Origin: Ilyomonas sp965219515
GTDB taxonomy: Bacteria; Bacteroidota; Bacteroidia; Chitinophagales; Chitinophagaceae
Assembly (NCBI GenBank): GCA_965219515.1
Contig: OZ244776.1
Coordinates: 2,666,001-2,730,000 of the forward strand
Length of the DNA stretch: 64,000 nucleotides
Direction: 5' to 3'
In this document: positions 8,669 through 16,054 of the stretch, piece by piece
Numbering within the stretch: the first letter of the stretch is position 1
Layout: each line of letters opens with the position of its first letter
Program-made: the position numbers and the translations under genes
Notes under the pieces: model-generated
Database searches by the model: none
The model's input: only the letters and a program-made list of their open reading frames with translations
Told to the model about the DNA's origin: nothing

Positions 8669-8754
8669 AGCTTTTTTCTTTTATAAGACAAATTACAGGC
8701 CAATGAATTTGTGCAAATCTCTTTTTTGCATCACATTCTTCCATCGGGTTACAG

Positions 8755-9495
8755 TTATATGTCCAAATGCTCTCTTAATTTGCTAAATCCGCTTTTGCTT
8801 ACGGGAAGGGTTTTGCCGGTTTTTAACGAAACGATGTGCCCTTCTTTTTCATATACGTCTATCCGCGTTATCAACTGGCTGTTTACCAGGTACGACCGAT
8901 GAATGCGAATGAACTGTTGCGCTGCCAGCAGCTTTTCGTAAAACAACATGGTTTTATTTTTCAGAAAAGAACCATCAGCCGTAATCAGTTTCACATAATC
9001 GTCTGCCGCTTCTATGTATTGAATGTGCGGCACCGGGATAATTTTTATTTTGCTGCCATCTTTTACCACAATCCGATTGTTTTGAATCGGATTTTCTGCC
9101 GCCGTTTCAAACAAGGCAGGCGCGGACGGATTTTTAGACTGCGCCGGCTGCTGCAACAAAAATTTTTGAAGCGCCTTATCAAAACGTTCTTTGCCGAATG
9201 GTTTTAAAAGATAATCTATCGCGTGAGTTTCAAAGGCTTTTATGGCATATTCGTCAAAGGCGGTGGTGAAGATAACCGGCGGTGGATTTTCGATGAGTTC
9301 CAGCATTTCAAAGCCATTGATTTTCGGCATCTGAATGTCTAAAAAAATAAGATCAGGCTTGTGTTCCTGCATCGCTTTTACCCCTTCAAAACCATTGCTG
9401 CATTCCTGCACTATTTCAATATCCGCATAGGTTGCCAGGTATTCTTTTACAATGCTTCTTGCCAGCGGCTCATCATCAATGATAATAACTTTCAT
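8755..9495 (-). CDS. LytTR family response regulator
   Basis: 246 residues. The N-terminal receiver domain (1-120) has the acidic pair at D7-D8, the phospho-acceptor D53 in LIFLDIQMP, and the Thr/Lys positions in VIFTTAFDEYA and DYLLKPF. The C-terminal LytTR DNA-binding domain (about 140-246) has IQYIEAADDYVKL, FIRIHRSYLVN and LPVSKSGFSKLREHL. Phosphorylation by the adjacent kinase should alter DNA binding. It is the last gene of a four-gene minus-strand operon, starting three bases after the kinase stop. Confidence 0.93.
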   Translation of the reverse strand: MKVIIIDDEPLARSIVKEYLATYADIEIVQECSNGFEGVKAMQEHKPDLIFLDIQMPKINGFEMLELIENPPPVIFTTAFDEYAIKAFETHAIDYLLKPFGKERFDKALQKFLLQQPAQSKNPSAPALFETAAENPIQNNRIVVKDGSKIKIIPVPHIQYIEAADDYVKLITADGSFLKNKTMLFYEKLLAAQQFIRIHRSYLVNSQLITRIDVYEKEGHIVSLKTGKTLPVSKSGFSKLREHLDI

Positions 9496-9498
9496 TGG

Positions 9499-10548
9499 TT
9501 ATCCTTTTTGTAAAACAACAGGAATAAACAGGGTTGCGGTAAAAACAGATTCGTGCTGATGCGTCTGTAGCAAATCGTGCCTTGCAAACAGCAAATACAG
9601 TCTTCGCCTGATAGATTGCAGCCCGAAACCCGTTCCCTGCATGGGCTGCGCCGTTTCGGCATCAAACGGGTTGCTGATGCTAACAACAAGATTATCGTTC
9701 TGCCTTGTGGCTTTTATATCTATCGTTACCTCGTCCAGCGTATCATACAATCCGAATTTGATGGCATTTTCAACGGCGGGCTGCAACAACAGGGCGGGCA
9801 AAGAAAGTGACAACGCTTCGTTGCTACATTCAATTTTCGTTTTCAGGCGATGACCAAACCGAACTTTTTCAATATCAAGATATAACGTAAGCTGATGCAA
9901 CTCTTCGTGCAACGTTATCATTTGCTGCTCGTTGCGTTGCAGCGTGCTGCGCAAAAAATCTGACAGTTGCTGAATCATGTGCCGGGCGGCTGTTGCATCG
10001 CTGATGGTAAGCGCGCTGATAGAGTTTAAGCTGTTGAATAAAAAATGCGGCTGCAATTGTTGCCTTAATTTATACAGTTCGGCTTCTTTCAGCATTTTTT
10101 CGGCGTGATTGGATCGGGCTTCTTTTTCTTTTCCTTCCTGCAACGAATACCAGAGCAAACCAATGATTCCGGTACAGGCAATCAGTAAAACAGACAAAGC
10201 AAACCGTAACAGCCAGGATTGGTTGATTAACAGATTATAATCTCTATGACTACGAAAAATGATATGCAAAATAAATGTTGCGGGGCCGGTGGCTACAACG
10301 CCCAGCGCAATGCTTACCACAGCTATAAACCAGAATTGCTCCTGCCCGGGCAGGTAATACCTGAAGTTATTGATAATTAAAACACATACGGAAGTAATGA
10401 GCGACATGCTTATGACTGCATCGGTAAAGCTGATAAAAAAATTATTTATGTATTTGTTAACGATAAATGTTTGCAGAGCCACCCAAAGCAATGACCAGCC
10501 GGCAAAACCGGCTATTGTTTTTCTGTTAAAGAAAGATTGCGTTGCCAA
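9499..10548 (-). CDS. LytS-type sensor histidine kinase
   Basis: About 349 residues if translation starts at the TTG eight bases after the DUF4288 stop. The longer frame upstream lies wholly inside the DUF4288 gene and looks like a shadow, although no ATG is available near the start. There are four transmembrane helices (about 12-30, 45-60, 73-95 and 114-135) and a short coiled region. The His_kinase domain follows, with phospho-acceptor H168 in LQPHFLFNSLNSIS, and then the ATPase N-box PAVENAIKFG and G-box GTGFGLQSIRRRL. The signal is unknown. It forms a pair with the LytTR regulator; the LiaF-like gene upstream suggests an envelope-stress circuit. Confidence 0.88.
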   Translation of the reverse strand: MATQSFFNRKTIAGFAGWSLLWVALQTFIVNKYINNFFISFTDAVISMSLITSVCVLIINNFRYYLPGQEQFWFIAVVSIALGVVATGPATFILHIIFRSHRDYNLLINQSWLLRFALSVLLIACTGIIGLLWYSLQEGKEKEARSNHAEKMLKEAELYKLRQQLQPHFLFNSLNSISALTISDATAARHMIQQLSDFLRSTLQRNEQQMITLHEELHQLTLYLDIEKVRFGHRLKTKIECSNEALSLSLPALLLQPAVENAIKFGLYDTLDEVTIDIKATRQNDNLVVSISNPFDAETAQPMQGTGFGLQSIRRRLYLLFARHDLLQTHQHESVFTATLFIPVVLQKG

Positions 10549-10555
10549 TGAAAAA

Positions 10556-10915
10556 TCAGTTTTGATGAAAGCATTTGTTACAGCTATCCGCCAGCAGTTG
10601 CGATGCCTGCCGTTGTATATTTTTTTTGTAGGCGCAGGCATCCGGCGGTTCGCAGATGTAAGATAAAATTTCTGCGCCGTCTGCCGTGTCATTAATCAGT
10701 ATCAGCTCGCAAACATCTATAAATTTCCACCGTATCAAAACTTCATTTTCGCCAAACAATGTGTTTTCTTCCTTATGCCCTATCTGTTGCGCTTTGGTAA
10801 AGGCATGTACGTCATCGGCAGCTTCTATCAGGCGAAGCTGCTCGCTGAATTGTGCGGCAAACAAGTCATTTCCATAAATTACCTGGTACACCAGTTTTGC
10901 AATATAACAGTTCAT
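10556..10915 (-). CDS. DUF4288 domain protein
   Basis: 119 residues. The DUF4288 pattern is present from the first residue: MNCYIAKLVYQVI, QFSEQLRLIEAAD, AFTKAQQIGHKEE, RWKFIDVCELILI and DGAEILSYICE. These are small cytoplasmic proteins of unknown function. The gene sits between the LiaF-like gene and the sensor kinase, with only seven bases between its stop and the likely kinase start, so it is probably co-translated. Placement inside a two-component operon is the only functional clue. Confidence 0.82.
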   Translation of the reverse strand: MNCYIAKLVYQVIYGNDLFAAQFSEQLRLIEAADDVHAFTKAQQIGHKEENTLFGENEVLIRWKFIDVCELILINDTADGAEILSYICEPPDACAYKKNIQRQASQLLADSCNKCFHQN

Positions 10916-11036
10916 GTTGCTTGAATTGATTGTTAAGAAAGGATTTTTTTAATTATGAGTTATGAGTTGCACCATAGCTTTCATGATTTTTTTGAATATG
11001 CTAAGCTGTATTTTTTATAAAATTCACATTTCACAG

Positions 11037-11078
11037 TTCACAACTCACATTTCACATTTCACAACTCACTTTTCACAT
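11037..11078. repeat. Tandem 21-bp intergenic repeat
   Basis: Two adjacent 21-base units (11037-11057 and 11058-11078) read TTCACAACTCACATTTCACAT with one difference. They lie in a longer stretch of degenerate TTCACA-like words from about 11021 to 11086, between the LiaF-like gene and DUF4288. A similar GTGAATTGTGAA-type stretch occurs at about 572-640. Confidence 0.7.
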
Positions 11079-11092
11079 TTCATAATTGAATT

Positions 11093-11866
11093 TTAATAGC
11101 TTTTCAGTTCAATGCCGCCAAACACCGCAGCGCCGTCAATTATCAAAAGTTTGTTGCTGTTGAAAACCGGCGGTGTATTTCTTTTATCTTCAATGCCGCC
11201 GAATATGGCTGTCGCTTTGTTCTGAATTTTCCAGTCGGCAGGCACAATCAGCTTAATGCCGCCAAACACCGCCGACACATCCAGCACCGCCGTATTTTGC
11301 ATATCAGCCTGTGTTAAATCTATTTCGACACCGCCCATAAAAGCCGTTATATCGCCGCCGCGGAATGTTTTGGAAACCAGCCTTTTTTTTATGCTGCCAA
11401 ACACGGCGGTAACATCCAGCACTTCTTCGCTGCTAACCATTGTATCGTCGTACACCGGCTGAAAGCCGCTTTGCCATTGCTGATTTTGCACCTCATATTT
11501 TTTTGGCCATATATTTTGTTGTCCAGCTGTTTTTTTTGGTCGAAGAATAAAAAAAAGCCCGAGAATGATGATGGCGGCCGGCCAGATATAGTTTTTAATA
11601 TTGAGGTCGGGATAAAAATTATCAATAAAGGAAGCGCTACCAATAAAAACCAGAATCAGCCAGGCAGGATTGCGAAATTTGTTGCGGATGCCGATTAACA
11701 AACCCAGCGCAATTACAAACACCTCCCAGCTAAGCAACCAGCCGGGAACGGGTGCACCCATTTTGGAAGCGAATAAAATGGCCCCGATGATAACCAGGAA
11801 AACGCCCGTCCACAAACGGCTGTTCTGGTTGATGCTTCCTTCGCTTTTTACAACTTCTTTTTCCAT
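11093..11866 (-). CDS. LiaF-like membrane protein
   Basis: 257 residues. Four hydrophobic segments (about 18-35, 41-57, 66-82 and 92-110) form a LiaF/DUF5668-type membrane part. The soluble C-terminal half (about 150-257) is beta-rich, with repeating DVTAVFGSIKKRLVS, ITAFMGGVEIDL, DVSAVFGGIKLIVP and AVFGGIEDKR units, as in the LiaF C-terminal domain. LiaF proteins repress LiaRS-type envelope-stress two-component systems. Here the gene leads an operon with a LytS/LytTR pair, so an analogous repressor role is plausible but inferred. A TAGTTTTG box precedes it. Confidence 0.85.
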   Translation of the reverse strand: MEKEVVKSEGSINQNSRLWTGVFLVIIGAILFASKMGAPVPGWLLSWEVFVIALGLLIGIRNKFRNPAWLILVFIGSASFIDNFYPDLNIKNYIWPAAIIILGLFFILRPKKTAGQQNIWPKKYEVQNQQWQSGFQPVYDDTMVSSEEVLDVTAVFGSIKKRLVSKTFRGGDITAFMGGVEIDLTQADMQNTAVLDVSAVFGGIKLIVPADWKIQNKATAIFGGIEDKRNTPPVFNSNKLLIIDGAAVFGGIELKSY

Positions 11867-11885
11867 CTTGTTTGTTTTTGTAATA

Positions 11886-11893
11886 CAAAACTA
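11886..11893 (-). promoter_or_regulatory. Candidate -7 box of the LiaF-like operon
   Basis: The minus strand reads TAGTTTTG, matching TAnnTTTG, 19 bases before the ATG. The spacing gives a short leader. No clear -33 box. Confidence 0.4.
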
Positions 11894-12117
11894 TCGCAGC
11901 ACTTCTGGTTTGGTAAGCAGAGATAGGTAAAGAAATGAAAAGCCGCCGGTAAACGACCGAAAACAGCCGGTGAATGTTTGGCCGGTGATGAGAAAGCAGT
12001 CTATCTTACCATTAAACTACAGATGATGCAAAGAGATTGATTGGCAGGTTGAATATGGATGCAGAAAAATGTAAAGCGGCAATAGCTTTGAGGCTATTTA
12101 ATATGATGACTTATAAG

Positions 12118-12328
12118 ATTACGGCTTCACCAACGGCAGTTTGTTGCAGGGCAAGAATTACTACCGCATCAAAGCTGTTGGCACCGATAGAACCATCCGC
12201 TACAGCGAAACGGCAGGCGCAGGTAGCACCCAATACCGCTCTTCATTAACTAATCTGCAGCCGGGCACGTATTATGTAAACATTACCACGAAAGAAAAAC
12301 GGAAACGCTGAAGTTTGTAAAGGAATGA
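12118..12328 (+). pseudogene. Decayed 3' end of a third beta-propeller/T9SS gene
   Basis: This stretch reads NYYRIKAVGTDRTIRYSET and STQYRSSLTNLQPGTYYVN, nearly the C-terminal tail of the two intact propeller genes downstream. Compared with them, it lacks the segment between SETVSAD and GSTQYR. One A is also missing in the GAAAGAAAAA run, which truncates the tail after KEKRKR. The DNA after the stop, including the hairpin and about 130 further bases, also matches the spacer behind the first intact copy. Upstream of about 12118 there is no open frame. The rest of the 683-base gap before the esterase shows no gene. Confidence 0.85.
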
Positions 12329-12347
12329 GCATTGTTTAATATCGTTG

Positions 12348-12384
12348 ATCAGAAAGCCGGATTGTTTATGTCCGGCTTTCTGAT
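12348..12384 (+). terminator. Terminator hairpin behind the decayed copy
   Basis: Perfect 14-bp inverted repeat ATCAGAAAGCCGGA / TCCGGCTTTCTGAT with a nine-base loop. It is homologous to the hairpin behind the first intact propeller gene. Confidence 0.75.
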
Positions 12385-12549
12385 ATTTACTTATTCGCCC
12401 GTTTGTTGGTATCAATGTGAACGCAATAGCGGAATATTGCCGGTGAAAAATACAGGCAATAGCGGAATAAATTTTAATAAAATTTTAATTTTTAATTTAA
12501 TGGTGATATCAAAAGGGTTATTTTCATTTTTTTAAACAACTCTGACTAT

Positions 12550-13980
12550 ATGAAATGGCTGTTCACTACTGCATGCTTTACTTTGTTAGTTACTTATTGT
12601 ATGGCTCAGGGCGATTCCAGTATAACAGCAGCCACCTGCCCTTCGCCTAAACAATGCAGCCGCAATCTAAACAATCCGAATCCTGCCTTAATGGCTGCTA
12701 ATGCCATAAAGACAAAAGATTATTGTTACGCCAAAGATAGTGTTGCTCCTTTTGCTGGCTTGTCCAATAATTTCCGCGACGTTTCATACGCTGATTTCAA
12801 CACCTGCGGACTTCCCGATGACTGTGTGAAAGATCCGGGCGCTCTTCATTATCGTGTATTTTACCCTTCAGACGACATTTTTACGTACAGCAATACCTGC
12901 AAGCTGCCTGTGCTGATCTACTTTCACGGTGGTGGGTTTGTAGATTGTAACGGAAGTTATCTTACGCCTGATCTGCAAACGATTTGTACTGAGTTTGCCA
13001 GGCGTGGCTTTGTTACCATCAGCGTGGAATATCGCACAGGTGTAAAATTACCGCCGTCTAATAATCCGCAACAAAAAGATCGTTATACAGCTCAGCAAAT
13101 GCTGGGTATCTGGCGTGCCGGGCAGGATGCCCGCGGCGCAATTCGTACCATCAGTCAGCGTGAGACAGATGGTACGGAACCTTACCGGATAGACCTCGAT
13201 AATATTTTCGTGGGTGGCAATAGTGCCGGATCGGTGGCAGCCATGACGGCGGCTTATTATAATGTGCCGGGTTTATTAGGTAGCGCCTTTCCCTCCAACA
13301 TAAGCAACGGAAATGTTCTTGGTAATATTGATCAGGATTTTTATTATGGCAGTCCTTCAATAACTTATTCAATCAAAGGGGTATTAGATATGTGGGGCGG
13401 CATATTAATTCCCCAGTCAGCCGTGTCAGGTCTGCCGGAAACTTTCTTCTATCAGAACGGCAACATGCTTCCACCAACGATTGCTTTCTGCGGAAAAGAT
13501 GACGATATTTTTACGCCTACATCAAAGTCATTACAATTTGTTTCGGGTACTAAAAATGCTAAACTACGTTCGGAAAGTACCTGCCTTTTTGATCAATCTG
13601 GCAACACGGTTTATAAAGTAACATCCGCTGCTGATACTTATGGCGCTATTTTAGGCTCACAAAACATTTATGAGATGCTTCGGCGAAAGCAGGTTTATAC
13701 AGAGTTTTATTTAGATTGCCAGATGGGGCATGGATTAAATGATAATGGACCTAATTTTCAAAGCGATTTTGGCACCGGTCTTACCAATTCAACCGATGTA
13801 AACTTATACATCGTAAAACGCGCTGCCACCTTTTTTCAAAATGTAATGAATGGCAAAACTTATAATTTCTTTCCAACTACCAAGTTTGTTGAATGTGCGA
13901 ATGACAGGCATAGCTGCCTGAATAACAGCACTACTTCCTGCGTACCTGATTCAAACCCCGTGGCGCAGGCTTGTCCGTAA
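12550..13980 (+). CDS. Secreted carboxylesterase-like alpha/beta hydrolase
   Basis: 476 residues with a signal peptide (MKWLFTTACFTLLVTYCMAQ). Oxyanion motif HGGG at 126-129 (IYFHGGGFVDCNG), nucleophile S225 in VGGNSAGSVAAM, a probable acid in FCGKDDDIF and a probable catalytic His in QMGHGLND. This is the carboxylesterase/HSL-like fold, hydrolysing an ester of unknown nature. Cysteines are unusually frequent for a Bacteroidota protein (for instance KQCSRN, NTCGLPDDC, and HSCLNNSTTSC near the end), suggesting disulfides in the exported protein. No T9SS tail is seen. The tandem propeller genes follow at once, and 28 bases of this gene's 3' end recur before the second of them. Confidence 0.85.
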   Translation: MKWLFTTACFTLLVTYCMAQGDSSITAATCPSPKQCSRNLNNPNPALMAANAIKTKDYCYAKDSVAPFAGLSNNFRDVSYADFNTCGLPDDCVKDPGALHYRVFYPSDDIFTYSNTCKLPVLIYFHGGGFVDCNGSYLTPDLQTICTEFARRGFVTISVEYRTGVKLPPSNNPQQKDRYTAQQMLGIWRAGQDARGAIRTISQRETDGTEPYRIDLDNIFVGGNSAGSVAAMTAAYYNVPGLLGSAFPSNISNGNVLGNIDQDFYYGSPSITYSIKGVLDMWGGILIPQSAVSGLPETFFYQNGNMLPPTIAFCGKDDDIFTPTSKSLQFVSGTKNAKLRSESTCLFDQSGNTVYKVTSAADTYGAILGSQNIYEMLRRKQVYTEFYLDCQMGHGLNDNGPNFQSDFGTGLTNSTDVNLYIVKRAATFFQNVMNGKTYNFFPTTKFVECANDRHSCLNNSTTSCVPDSNPVAQACP

Positions 13981-14023
13981 CATGACTCCAACACATATGA
14001 CTCACTCAACTAAAATAAAAACC

Positions 14024-15844
14024 ATGAAACAATTTTCTATTCTTTTACTCGCCATTCTCACCGCGACTGCTATGTATGCCCAGCCCGGCACCATTGATAA
14101 AAGCTATGGAACCGATAACACCGGAACGGTGTCAGTTCTCAGCCAGTTGTCGCTTAATTCATCAGTTATGCAACCCGATAACAAACTGGTTTTGGGTGTT
14201 TCCGGTTTATCAACTGAAACCGAACAATACATTCTCATCCGGCATAATAAGGATGGTTCGGTTGACACATCTTTCGGAATTGATGGGAAATCCGTTATTG
14301 CAATTGACGATCTGATAGAAACTGTACTTTTTGATGGTGGTCTGAATGCCGCTGCCGTGCAGCCGGATGGTAAAATTGTGGCGACCGGCAACATTGCAAG
14401 CAATATTTTTAATGGTAATATTTTGGTGGTACGGGTTCTGCCCGACGGTACGCCGGACGAAAGTTTTGGCTCGCATGGCAGAATCATTACCGACTTCGAT
14501 TATATTACAGCGGTAACAGATGTGACCGTGCAGACAGACGGCAAAATTCTTGTTTCCGGGTATCAGTACAGAGACATATTCAACCTCAGAGGTGATATAT
14601 TGATACGCTATAACGTTGATGGCACACTTGATAAAACTTTTGGTAAATATGGGGGATATACAAGTTATTCTGAAACGGAATTTACCCGAAACAACGCCCT
14701 TCTTCTGCAGCCTGACGGTAAAATACTAACCGGAGGCTCATCAGGTGGAAAGTTCTTTCTCGTTCGATACCTTACCGATGGAACAGTAGATAAGTTATTC
14801 GGTATTGATGGGGCAGTAAAAACAAGTTTTTCATCATTTAATGATCGTGCTTACATAAGCAGCCTTGCTTTGGATGAAAACAACCGCATTGCTGCCACCG
14901 GCTTAATCAGTTCTATTGATGGTAGCATAGGTGTAGCCCGCTATCTGCCGGATGGTGCGCCGGATAATTCGTTTGGTGAAAATGGAACAACGGTAGTAAA
15001 TTTTAATGGCGTTATTCCTTCTTTTGTGTCAGGCAGCAAAGTGCTGGCACAGCCGGAAAATAAGTTGGTTATTGTCAACCCGATTGAAATTGGAAACATC
15101 GCTTTATTTAAGGTGGCATTAACCGGTCTGAACGAAGACGGTTCTCCCGACGCTTCTTTTGGCACCGATAAAGGGCAAACCATCTTCAACAGTGCCTATG
15201 CCGATGAGTTTTCCTATGCCGCCATGCAAAGCGATGGTAAAATCGTTATATCAGGCAATAAGGTTGATAATAAATTTAATTACACCGGTTATTCGCTCAC
15301 GCGCTTTAATGGCTATCCAACCAAAGTACCCCTTGCCATACGCGTCAAACGTTTTCTGCACAACCACGGTATCTCGTGGAAAGGCTTACCCGCAGACGAT
15401 AAGATTGCTTACTATGCCGTAGAGCAAAGCAGCAGCAATAAAACCGGCTTTGCACCCGTAGCCAAAGTAAGCGGTGCTGCCAACCAGAAAAATTACAGCA
15501 TTACTAACAGCCATTTGCTGGAAGGTATAAACTTTTACCGCATTAAAGCCGTCAGCACCGATGGAACCATCCGCTACAGCGAAACGGTAAGCGCAGACAA
15601 CACGGCTAACACGGCAAGCGTATTTCCCAACCCTGCCAAAAATTATGTAACGGTGCAGGGACTAAAAACCAGCGAAACGGCTAACATCAGCATCAGCGAC
15701 GGCAGCGGCAACGTAAAAGCAAAGGGCGTAAGCACAGGCAGCACCCAATACCGCTCTTCATTAAACAATCTGCAGCCGGGCACGTACTATGTAAACATTA
15801 CCACGAAAGAAAAAACGGAAACGCTGAAGTTTGTGAAGGAGTGA
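14024..15844 (+). CDS. Delta-60 repeat beta-propeller protein with T9SS tail (copy A)
   Basis: 606 residues from the ATG that gives a signal peptide (MKQFSILLLAILTATAMYAQ). About seven delta-60 repeats of the form VQPDGKIVATGN...VRVLPDGTPDESFGSHG fill residues 25-430 and should fold as a beta-propeller. A short Ig-like region follows (about 440-520). The C-terminal type A T9SS sorting domain (from VFPNPAKNYVTVQGLKTSE to TETLKFVKE) directs export across the outer membrane and attachment to the surface. Ligand unknown. The C-terminal third is almost identical to copy B while the repeats differ more, suggesting gene conversion of the tail. The esterase stop is 43 bases upstream. Confidence 0.9.
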   Translation: MKQFSILLLAILTATAMYAQPGTIDKSYGTDNTGTVSVLSQLSLNSSVMQPDNKLVLGVSGLSTETEQYILIRHNKDGSVDTSFGIDGKSVIAIDDLIETVLFDGGLNAAAVQPDGKIVATGNIASNIFNGNILVVRVLPDGTPDESFGSHGRIITDFDYITAVTDVTVQTDGKILVSGYQYRDIFNLRGDILIRYNVDGTLDKTFGKYGGYTSYSETEFTRNNALLLQPDGKILTGGSSGGKFFLVRYLTDGTVDKLFGIDGAVKTSFSSFNDRAYISSLALDENNRIAATGLISSIDGSIGVARYLPDGAPDNSFGENGTTVVNFNGVIPSFVSGSKVLAQPENKLVIVNPIEIGNIALFKVALTGLNEDGSPDASFGTDKGQTIFNSAYADEFSYAAMQSDGKIVISGNKVDNKFNYTGYSLTRFNGYPTKVPLAIRVKRFLHNHGISWKGLPADDKIAYYAVEQSSSNKTGFAPVAKVSGAANQKNYSITNSHLLEGINFYRIKAVSTDGTIRYSETVSADNTANTASVFPNPAKNYVTVQGLKTSETANISISDGSGNVKAKGVSTGSTQYRSSLNNLQPGTYYVNITTKEKTETLKFVKE

Positions 15845-15865
15845 GCATTGTTTAATATCGCTGAT

Positions 15866-15898
15866 CAAAAAGCCGGATTGTATATGTCCGGCTTTTTG
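15866..15898 (+). terminator. Terminator of propeller copy A
   Basis: 12-bp inverted repeat CAAAAAGCCGGA / TCCGGCTTTTTG with a nine-base loop. It is the homologue of the hairpin at 12348-12384. Confidence 0.75.
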
Positions 15899-15983
15899 AA
15901 TATTTACTTATTTTTCCGTTTGTTGGTATCAATGTGAAAATGATAGCGGAATGTTGCCGGTGAAGAACACCGGCAACGGCGGG

Positions 15984-16011
15984 AAACCCCGCGGCGCAGG
16001 TTTGTCCGTAA
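15984..16011 (+). repeat. Duplicated scrap of the esterase 3' end
   Basis: The sequence AACCCCGCGGCGCAGG followed by TTTGTCCGTAA repeats, with two substitutions, the last codons of the esterase (13954-13980). Here it lies before propeller copy B without the rest of the gene. It marks the left edge of the duplicated unit and shows the direction of the duplication: copy B arose from DNA already lying behind the esterase. Confidence 0.85.
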
Positions 16012-16054
16012 CATGACTCCAACTAACATCACTCACTCAACTAAAATAAAAACC

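Noticed and set aside
8333..8786. Plus-strand open frames opposite the Met-rich gene
   Set aside because: His/Phe-rich antisense of ATG/AAG-rich coding DNA; the minus-strand frame has a signal peptide and terminator.
10549..10692. Upstream extension of the histidine kinase
   Set aside because: It lies inside the DUF4288 gene, has no homology-like features, and no ATG near the first membrane helix.
11930..12030. tRNA-like stretch on the minus strand (CTGTAGTTTAATGGTAAGAT)
   Set aside because: It resembles the 5' third of a tRNA (D-arm), but no anticodon stem, T-arm (GGTTCGA) or acceptor stem could be paired.
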